Under the pieces are notes generated by a model, which worked only from the letters and a program-made list of their open reading frames with translations, was not told where the DNA came from and did not search any database. 40,253 nt of DNA from Thermovirgaceae bacterium (GTDB lineage Bacteria > Synergistota > Synergistia > Synergistales > Thermovirgaceae): assembly GCA_030656095.1 (NCBI GenBank), contig JAUSOU010000129.1, positions 1 to 40,253 on the forward strand, given 5' to 3'. The position numbers and the translations under genes are program-made. This document shows, piece after piece, positions 34,976 to 40,253 of this stretch (the first letter of the stretch is position 1; each line of letters opens with the position of its first letter).

Positions 34976-36097
34976 GTGCTCGATGGGGATAGCCAGGACC
35001 TGTACGCGATCCTCGGGGTTTCGAGGAGCGCTTCAAAGGAAGAAATAAAAAAAGCCTACAGAAAGCTGGTCAGGAAATATCACCCTGATGCCAACCCGGG
35101 CGACACCGATGCCGAGGCCACCTTCAAGTCGATCAATCTGGCCTATGAGATCCTGCAGGATCCCCAGAAAAGATCCAGGTACGATCAGTACGGCACCATC
35201 GGCGCCGGGCCGCCGGGGAGCAGTCCGTTCGGCGGCGGCTTTGAGCCTTTTGGGGACATCTTCGGAGATCTCTTCGAAAGCGTTTTTGGAGGAGGCCGCC
35301 GTGGAGCCAGGGGGCCTTTGAGAGGACAGGACCTTGAGATGTCCCTGGGGATATCCCTTGAGGAGGCTTTCCGCGGTGTAAGAAGAGAGGTCTTCATCCC
35401 CAGGCTTGAGAAGTGTGGCCGTTGCGGCGGTTCCGGAGCGGAACCGGGGACGGGTGTGAAGAGCTGTCTATATTGCGGCGGATCCGGTCAGGTGGAGAGA
35501 GAGCAGCGAACACCCTTCGGAACGTTCGTGAGCGTAGGGCAGTGTTCCGAGTGCGGTGGATCAGGAAAGAAGATAGAGAGCAGATGCAAAAACTGCGGCG
35601 GAACCGGCAGGATCCGCGCGAAGCATCGTGTAGAGGTAAAAATTCCCCCGGGAGTAGATACCGGCACAAGGCTTCGCGTGACAGGAGAGGGTGGCGAAGG
35701 CTCCGATGGAGGCCAGCCGGGTGATCTCTTTCTTGCGGTCAAGGTTGAGCCCCATCCTTCTTTTGAGCGCGACAGGGATGATCTGCATACCAGGGTAACC
35801 CTGAAATATCCGCAGGCGGCTCTCGGCTGTTCAGTCGAAGTTCCTCACCTTGACGGAACCGAAAGGGTCGATATATCTCCCGGAACCCAGGGAGGCAAGG
35901 CCATTCGCATCAAAGGAAAGGGGATGCCTCACATCAGGAGTTCGGGCCGGGGCGATCTTTACGCCCATGTCATCATCGATGTCCCCCAGACGCTCACGGA
36001 GAGAGAAAGGGCCCTTATGGAAGCCCTTGCACAGGAGATGAACGTCGAGGTTCAATCGGCCGGGCTGATCGACAGGATCAAACAGATCTTTTCGTGA
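34976..36097 (+). CDS. dnaJ: Chaperone protein DnaJ
   Basis: Class A J-protein that stimulates DnaK ATPase. The 373 residues have the J domain with HPD at 36-38 (RKYHPDAN), a Gly/Phe-rich linker (PFGGGFEPFGDIFGD), four zinc-binding repeats (CGRCGGSG, CLYCGGSG, CSECGGSG, CKNCGGTG) and the C-terminal substrate domains. GTG 34976 has GAGGAG upstream, 13 bases after dnaK. A hairpin follows, closing the heat-shock operon. Confidence 0.98.
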   Translation: MLDGDSQDLYAILGVSRSASKEEIKKAYRKLVRKYHPDANPGDTDAEATFKSINLAYEILQDPQKRSRYDQYGTIGAGPPGSSPFGGGFEPFGDIFGDLFESVFGGGRRGARGPLRGQDLEMSLGISLEEAFRGVRREVFIPRLEKCGRCGGSGAEPGTGVKSCLYCGGSGQVEREQRTPFGTFVSVGQCSECGGSGKKIESRCKNCGGTGRIRAKHRVEVKIPPGVDTGTRLRVTGEGGEGSDGGQPGDLFLAVKVEPHPSFERDRDDLHTRVTLKYPQAALGCSVEVPHLDGTERVDISPGTQGGKAIRIKGKGMPHIRSSGRGDLYAHVIIDVPQTLTERERALMEALAQEMNVEVQSAGLIDRIKQIFS

Positions 36098-36133
36098 TGC
36101 CATCGAAGACTTATCGTGGTAAACTTTTCAAGG

Positions 36134-36160
36134 ACGGGAGGCATTGAAGCCTCCCGTTTC
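36134..36160 (+). terminator. Hairpin after dnaJ
   Basis: ACGGGAGGC and GCCTCCCGT form a perfect 9-bp stem around ATTGAA, followed by TTTCG. The T-run is short, so termination may be partial, allowing some read-through to prmA. Confidence 0.7.
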
Positions 36161-36201
36161 GCATCGTTTATCAGAAAGAAGCCGGGGGGGGGAGAAAGCC
36201 G

Positions 36202-37071
36202 ATGTCATCCAAAGAGGGTTTCTGGTGGTATATAACGCTCGAAGGGAACCTGGAAAATGAGGAGGACCTTTCCGCCCTGGGGGACCTTTCCGGAAGCATA
36301 GGCTCCGAGATACAGGAGCTTTCCGGAAAGGTCGCACTGAAGGCCTATTACAGAACGACCCGGGACCTGGGCTTCTGGATCGAACGGGTCCAGGGGATCA
36401 TTTCTCCCTGGCCCGATATCAGGATAGTAGATATGGGGCGCATCGAGAACAGGCAGTGGCACACGGCATGGAAGGAGGCATTCCCTCCCCTGGAGGTCGG
36501 CCGGAATTTTATCGTCATGGCGCCCTGGCACAAAGGAAGCGAGCCCGGTGACAAGATTCCGCTCTACATATATCCGGGAAGCGCTTTCGGGACCGGATAC
36601 CATGAAAGCACACAGATAGCACTGGAGCTTCTGGAGGAGTTCATAAAGCCGGGGATGACAGTTGTTGATGTCGGAACAGGTTCCGGGATTCTGTCCATTG
36701 CTTCGGCCAGGCTCGGTGCTGGAAGCGTGCAGGCAAGGGATAACGACCCGGCCGTGCTTCCTGAAGTGAGAGAAAACCTCCGGCTGAACGGAATAAGCGA
36801 AGAAAAGGTGAGCGTAGAGATCGGAGATCTCCTGAGCGGTTTCGACGGAAAGGCCGACCTTCTCTGCGCCAACATTGTTTTCGATCCTCTCGCGTCGATG
36901 CTGCCTCTGGTCGCCGACTTCCTCTCAGAGGCAGGTGTGGCTGTTTTTTCCGGACTGACGTTCAAGGAGAGGGATGCCTTTATCGAAATACTCTCGGCCG
37001 GAGGTCTTTCACCTGCAATGGAAACCCGCAAGGGAGAGTGGTGGGGTGTCGCTGCCTCGCGTACGCCTTGA
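36202..37071 (+). CDS. prmA: Ribosomal protein L11 methyltransferase PrmA
   Basis: SAM-dependent trimethylation of ribosomal protein L11. The 289-residue product has a variable N-terminal substrate domain (about 1-110) and a Rossmann methyltransferase domain with YPGSAFGTGYHESTQ (family PGxAFGTGxHxTT), motif I VVDVGTGSGILSIASARLG, and LLCANIVFDPL (family ANI). The Tyr in GTGYHE replaces the more usual Thr. GGGGGGGAGAAAG lies before ATG 36202. It overlaps rsmE; the prmA-rsmE-mtaB order after dnaJ is common in Gram-positive and related lineages. Confidence 0.95.
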   Translation: MSSKEGFWWYITLEGNLENEEDLSALGDLSGSIGSEIQELSGKVALKAYYRTTRDLGFWIERVQGIISPWPDIRIVDMGRIENRQWHTAWKEAFPPLEVGRNFIVMAPWHKGSEPGDKIPLYIYPGSAFGTGYHESTQIALELLEEFIKPGMTVVDVGTGSGILSIASARLGAGSVQARDNDPAVLPEVRENLRLNGISEEKVSVEIGDLLSGFDGKADLLCANIVFDPLASMLPLVADFLSEAGVAVFSGLTFKERDAFIEILSAGGLSPAMETRKGEWWGVAASRTP

Positions 37072-37774
37072 AGGATCCCGCCGTGAGGGAGATTCGCTCT
37101 GGATTCTGGATCAGGAACAGGGACGTCATCTGATCGCAGTTCGCCGATGCAGGGAAGGGGATCTTTTCGAGGGTCTGCTCCCCGGAAAAAAGTTCACGCT
37201 CAGACTCAAGATCTCGGGGTCTGAGGCCAGGGGGATTCTTGTTTCCGCTTCGCCGGAGGAGGCAAGCCCCAGGATATGGCTCCTTGCAGGTCTTCTCAAA
37301 AGCGAGCCCTTCGACCGCCTCGTGGCCCAGTCAGTGGAGGCCGGCGCATCGGTCATCGTACCCCTCCTTTGCTCACGCTCCGTTGTCAGCGTCGACCCCT
37401 CAAAAATCGGCCGGAAAATGGAACGCTGGCACAGGATAATTCTGGAGGCTACAAAACAGTGTGGCGCCGCTACGCCAACGGAGATCTTCGAACCGGTTGA
37501 GCCTTCGGCCATCGGGTCGATTGGGCTTCCCGCCTCCCGGTTTGCCGCGATGACAAGCGGGACTTCCGATATCTTCAGATTCAGGCCTTCACAGGAGGCC
37601 GCTATTGCGGTCGGGCCGGAGGGGGACTGGACCGAAGAGGAGATCGAAATCCTCGGCCGGGAAGGTTTCGTTCCGGTGCGTCTTGGCCCGCGGATCATGA
37701 GATCGCAGACAGCGGCTGTTGTCGGAGTCGCCTGCCTTTCGCTTGTCACAACTGTGGACAGAAACGATGAATGA
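37046..37774 (+). CDS. rsmE: 16S rRNA (uracil1498-N3)-methyltransferase RsmE
   Basis: SPOUT methyltransferase that makes m3U1498 in 16S rRNA. The 242-residue protein has an N-terminal PUA-like domain (VRLEGSRREGDSLWILD to about residue 75), LLKSEPFDRLVAQSVEAG, ILEATKQCGAATPTEI (family EQs/KQCgR), and the knot with AIAVGPEGDWTEEE and VRLGPRIMRSQTAAV. GTG 37046 is preceded by GGGAG and overlaps the end of prmA by 26 bases. Its stop overlaps the start of mtaB. Confidence 0.94.
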   Translation: MSLPRVRLEGSRREGDSLWILDQEQGRHLIAVRRCREGDLFEGLLPGKKFTLRLKISGSEARGILVSASPEEASPRIWLLAGLLKSEPFDRLVAQSVEAGASVIVPLLCSRSVVSVDPSKIGRKMERWHRIILEATKQCGAATPTEIFEPVEPSAIGSIGLPASRFAAMTSGTSDIFRFRPSQEAAIAVGPEGDWTEEEIEILGREGFVPVRLGPRIMRSQTAAVVGVACLSLVTTVDRNDE

Positions 37775-39080
37775 TCCCCTGAATGGAATAAGGGTCCGGA
37801 TCATTCCTATGGGGTGCCGGACAAACCTCTTCGAATCTGAAGCCCTTTGCTCTTCATTTGCCGCGGCAGGGTCTGTTCTGACCGACGAAGGACCTCTGGA
37901 CGCGGCGGTGCTGGTCAGCTGTTCGGTGACTGCCGAAGCCGACAGGAAGAGCAGACAGACCCTAAGGCGTTTGAGGAGGGAAAACCCCCGGGCCATTATT
38001 CTGGCTGCAGGATGCTGGGCCCAGAGCGCGGAACCCGGAGAGGCAAAATCTCTCGGGATCGACTGTGTCGTGGGCAACGGGCTGAAACACAGGATACCCG
38101 GTATCGTCCGGGAGATTCTTGCGGGAGTGAAAACGACCGGATCACCCCGGATCGAAAGAGTTGACGTATTGGGTGATCGCGAGTGGGATCCCCTATTCAT
38201 TGCGAAGCCGCAGACCCGGACGAGGGCATTCATAAAGATCCAGGATGGCTGTGACCACCGCTGTTCCTACTGCATAATCCCCGATCTTAGAGGGAGGTCC
38301 CTGGAGAGGCCGCCCTGTGATGTTTTGAGCGAGGTTGAAAGGGTTGCCCTCTCCGGATGCAGCGAGGTTGTCTTCACCGGAATAAATCTAGGGATGTTCG
38401 GAAAGACCTCTGGCATGGCCCTCGGGGAGCTGGTCCGCAGGGCAGGTGATATTTCCGGCATCAGGAGGATACGCTTCGGGTCTCTTGAGCCGTTCGCGAT
38501 CACGAGAGCCCTTCTCCGTGATCTTGCGGAAACACGCCAGTTCTGCCCCCACCTTCATCTTCCTCTGCAGAGCGGGGACGACGGGATCCTGGCGCTGATG
38601 CACAGAGGGTACTCCTCGGAAGATTACGCCCGTTACGTTGATCTTGCCAGGGAAATTCTCGGAGAAGATATCCATATCAGCACCGACATAATCGCGGGTT
38701 TTCCGGGAGAGAGCGACGAAGCCTTCGCGGCGACGCTCTGGCTTCTGTCCAGGGCGAAGATAGGCAGGCTTCACGTCTTCCCCTTCTCTCCACGAAGCGG
38801 CACACCGGCCGCCAGTCTCGCGGACCATATCCCAGGAGAGGTTTCCCGTTCGCGGGTCAGGCAGGCGCTGGCGCTGGGCAGAGATCTGCTGGACGCATAT
38901 TGCCGCAGGTGGGTAGGCAGCAATATCGAGATCCTTGTCGAGAAGAGCGTGGAAGGCCATTTTGGAGGGCTTTCCGCCCATTACATAAGGGTGGAATCCC
39001 GGGGCCTGTCTTCTCCGGGGGAGTTCAGGACAGTAACCGCGTCGGATGCAGTCGATGGGGTGCTGAAAGACTTCGTATGA
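37767..39080 (+). CDS. mtaB: tRNA t6A37 methylthiotransferase MtaB
   Basis: Radical-SAM enzyme that converts t6A37 to ms2t6A37 in tRNAs reading ANN codons. The 437-residue protein has the UPF0004 domain with three cluster cysteines (Cys17 in MGCRTN, Cys52 in VSCSVT, Cys83 in AGCWAQ), the radical-SAM motif CDHRCSYC (Cys162, 166, 169), LHLPLQSGDDGIL, TDIIAGFPGE and FPFSPRSGTPA, and a short C-terminal TRAM-like part. MtaB is favoured over MiaB/RimO by the SCSVTAEAD and KIQDGCDHRCSYC patterns. ATG 37767 overlaps the rsmE end (ATGAATGA). Confidence 0.94.
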   Translation: MNDPLNGIRVRIIPMGCRTNLFESEALCSSFAAAGSVLTDEGPLDAAVLVSCSVTAEADRKSRQTLRRLRRENPRAIILAAGCWAQSAEPGEAKSLGIDCVVGNGLKHRIPGIVREILAGVKTTGSPRIERVDVLGDREWDPLFIAKPQTRTRAFIKIQDGCDHRCSYCIIPDLRGRSLERPPCDVLSEVERVALSGCSEVVFTGINLGMFGKTSGMALGELVRRAGDISGIRRIRFGSLEPFAITRALLRDLAETRQFCPHLHLPLQSGDDGILALMHRGYSSEDYARYVDLAREILGEDIHISTDIIAGFPGESDEAFAATLWLLSRAKIGRLHVFPFSPRSGTPAASLADHIPGEVSRSRVRQALALGRDLLDAYCRRWVGSNIEILVEKSVEGHFGGLSAHYIRVESRGLSSPGEFRTVTASDAVDGVLKDFV

Positions 39081-39137
39081 TATAATGCGCAACCAGGTAT
39101 CACCGCGTCCCGTTCCTGTCCAATTCCTGGATTCATG

Positions 39138-39167
39138 TTGTCCTGTGCGGCATATTTCTTTTACAAT
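39138..39167 (+). promoter_or_regulatory. Promoter for the HIT-rpsU-yqeY genes
   Basis: TTGTCC (39138-39143), 18-base spacer, TACAAT (39162-39167), putting the transcript start near 39174, about 30 bases before GTG 39204. It lies inside the longer open frame starting at 39135 and so argues for the later start. Confidence 0.65.
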
Positions 39168-39203
39168 GGATTATGTTTATGGATGATAAGAGGTGTTGAC
39201 CTG

Positions 39204-39545
39204 GTGAACGGAGACTGTATTTTCTGCCGGATAGCGGGAGGCCTGGAAAAGACGGATGTCGTCTACAGCGATGATGATGTTATAGTAATACGCGACATTC
39301 ATCCCAGGGCCCCCGTGCACCTTCTGGTGATCCCGAAAACCCACGTCGAGTCCGCAGACGACGTGAATGATCCGTCCCTGTGGTCGGCGCTTATGGGTGC
39401 GGCTGCAAGGGTGGCCCGTGATCTGGGGATGAGCGCAGAGGGGTATCGCCTTGTCGTCAACTGCGGCGCAGGAGCGGGGCAGACAGTTTTTCATCTGCAT
39501 GTCCATCTGCTGTCGGGTCGGTCTTTCAGTTGGCCTCCAGGCTAG
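39204..39545 (+). CDS. HIT family nucleotide hydrolase/transferase (HINT type)
   Basis: Histidine-triad protein of the Hint branch, which hydrolyses AMP-amidates and similar nucleotides. The 113 residues carry CIFCRIAGG (zinc cysteines at 5 and 8), RDIHPRAPVHLLVIPKTH, and the triad VFHLHVHLLSGR near the C-terminus. I chose GTG 39204 because AGAGGTG is eight bases upstream and the product then begins like other family members; the frame is open to 39135. Followed after 31 bases by rpsU. Confidence 0.93.
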   Translation: MNGDCIFCRIAGGLEKTDVVYSDDDVIVIRDIHPRAPVHLLVIPKTHVESADDVNDPSLWSALMGAAARVARDLGMSAEGYRLVVNCGAGAGQTVFHLHVHLLSGRSFSWPPG

Positions 39546-39576
39546 CCCTGAGTGAGAGAGAAGGGGGGGAACGCAA

Positions 39577-39756
39577 TTGACAGAAGTCGTTCGACGCGAT
39601 AATGAGTCCCTCGAAGATGCCCTTAAGCGCTTCAAGCGTGAAGTATCAAAAGGAGGCGTCCTGCGCGAAGCACGCAGGCGCACGCATTACGAAAAACCGA
39701 GCGAGGCAAAGAAAAGGAAAAGGGAAGACGCTTCGAGAAAGCGAAAGAGCAAGTAA
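39577..39756 (+). CDS. rpsU: 30S ribosomal protein S21
   Basis: A 59-residue basic protein: [20 protein letters not shown], then [20 protein letters not shown] and a Lys/Arg-rich tail ([19 protein letters not shown]). The pattern of an N-terminal acidic stretch, ALKRFKR and RRRxHYEKPSxxRKR is diagnostic for bS21. TTG 39577 has a GGGGGGGA site upstream. It lies between the HIT and yqeY genes, a widespread rpsU-yqeY neighbourhood. bS21 helps initiation at structured or SD-led mRNAs. Confidence 0.96.
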   Translation: MTEVVRRDNESLEDALKRFKREVSKGGVLREARRRTHYEKPSEAKKRKREDASRKRKSK

Positions 39757-39762
39757 AAGGGC

Positions 39763-40221
39763 ATGACGGAGCTGGAAACAAGAATTCATAGCGATATCGT
39801 AGCGGCCATGAAAAGGCGGGATGATGCATCGCTTATTCCGTTGAGGATGCTCAAGGCCGCAGTTGACAACGCCAGGATCGAAAAGGGGCGCGAGGCCCCG
39901 TTCTCCGAGGATGATGTTTTCGCGGTTATCCGCAGGCTGGTAAAACAGCGGAAGGAATCCGCGGAACAGTTCTCCGCGGGGGGAGCTCATTCCCGCGCCG
40001 AAGAGGAGACCAGGGAGGCTGAACTTCTCTCTTCCTTCCTGCCTGCTCCGCTTGATGACGGGGAGATAGCTTCCGTTGCCCGGAGGGTTATCAGCGCGAC
40101 AGGTGCCGCAGGCCCCTCCGATATGGGTCGTGTCATGGGAGCTTCCATGGCCGAACTCAAGGGAAGGACCGAAGGGGAGAGGGTCAGAAAGATAGTGGCC
40201 GAATTGCTGGCCTCCCTTTGA
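39763..40221 (+). CDS. yqeY: GatB/YqeY domain protein
   Basis: A 152-residue protein of the YqeY family, which shares the helical tail domain of GatB (tRNA-dependent amidotransferase) and is thought to bind tRNA or RNA; the exact role is unproven. Marks: IPLRMLKAAVDNARIEKGR near the start, VIRRLVKQRKESAEQF, EAELLSSFLPAPL and the C-terminal MGRVMGASMAELKGRTEG. ATG 39763 follows rpsU by six bases. The window ends 32 bases after the stop, before any terminator is seen. Confidence 0.95.
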   Translation: MTELETRIHSDIVAAMKRRDDASLIPLRMLKAAVDNARIEKGREAPFSEDDVFAVIRRLVKQRKESAEQFSAGGAHSRAEEETREAELLSSFLPAPLDDGEIASVARRVISATGAAGPSDMGRVMGASMAELKGRTEGERVRKIVAELLASL

Positions 40222-40253
40222 TCTGAAGTATCAAGTGCAGTTTTCCGGGGCTC

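Noticed and set aside
39135-39203. Longer N-terminus for the HIT protein
   Set aside because: The stretch contains a good promoter (39138-39167), and the family normally begins near the CIFC motif.

Overview
The window reads as an ordinary, gene-dense chromosomal segment of a moderately GC-rich anaerobic bacterium, most likely of the phylum Synergistota. I infer this from the gene set and order: RNase J, a DUF5693-type membrane protein followed by CsaB, split transketolase, FtsEX plus an EnvC-type protein, a CstA-type transporter, an ArsF/ArsG-type redox pair, a remnant ferredoxin-dependent 2-oxoacid oxidoreductase, and frequent GTG/TTG starts on G-rich ribosome binding sites. No 16S gene is present, so the phylum is an inference, not a measurement.

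Layout. 1-1775: the 3' part of a Y1/RAYT-like transposase abuts a 5'-truncated glyA, then speD and a broken ABC-ATPase fossil. 1775-3000 (minus strand): nudC and tRNA-Glu(CTC)/tRNA-Gln(CTG) with a clear promoter. 3037-4811: two copies of a REP-doublet-like repeat in opposite orientation around a class II aldolase gene. 4896-20737 (plus strand): a long run of housekeeping genes: RNase J, Na/Pi symporter, uppP, DUF4321, maf, DUF5693, csaB, transketolase N and C, ftsE, ftsX, EnvC-like, ctpA, YibQ-like deacetylase, purA. 20826-23673: tRNA-Val(CAC) on minus, an unrecognised protein coupled to a CstA-type transporter, a strong terminator and a small zinc-ribbon gene. 24090-25655: ArsG-type and ArsF-type genes on minus, divergent from an HMA-domain metallochaperone, with a CsoR-like palindrome between them. 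25848-27569: a korA-type pseudogene with two stops and two frameshifts. 27575-31272: an exported Ig-like protein, then on minus an operon histidine phosphatase / new 50-aa ORF / folP / folK / exported protein. 31326-40221: a textbook heat-shock operon (sigma70 promoter, perfect CIRCE, hrcA-grpE-dnaK-dnaJ) followed by prmA-rsmE-mtaB, a HIT protein with its own promoter, rpsU and yqeY.

How the genes work together. FtsEX sits directly next to an EnvC-like LytM protein and a CtpA protease, a plausible unit for controlling peptidoglycan hydrolysis at division. UppP, DUF5693 and CsaB point to envelope polymer synthesis. The HrcA/CIRCE block is a self-regulated chaperone operon. folP and folK overlap and make the dihydropteroate branch of folate synthesis. 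The accessory interest lies in gene decay (transposase/glyA junction, ABC fossil, korA), the inverted REP-like elements around the aldolase, the unknown partner of CstA, and two or three small genes (rpsU, zinc ribbon, 50-aa ORF) below usual length cut-offs. I see no clearly undescribed multi-gene defence or biosynthetic system here.
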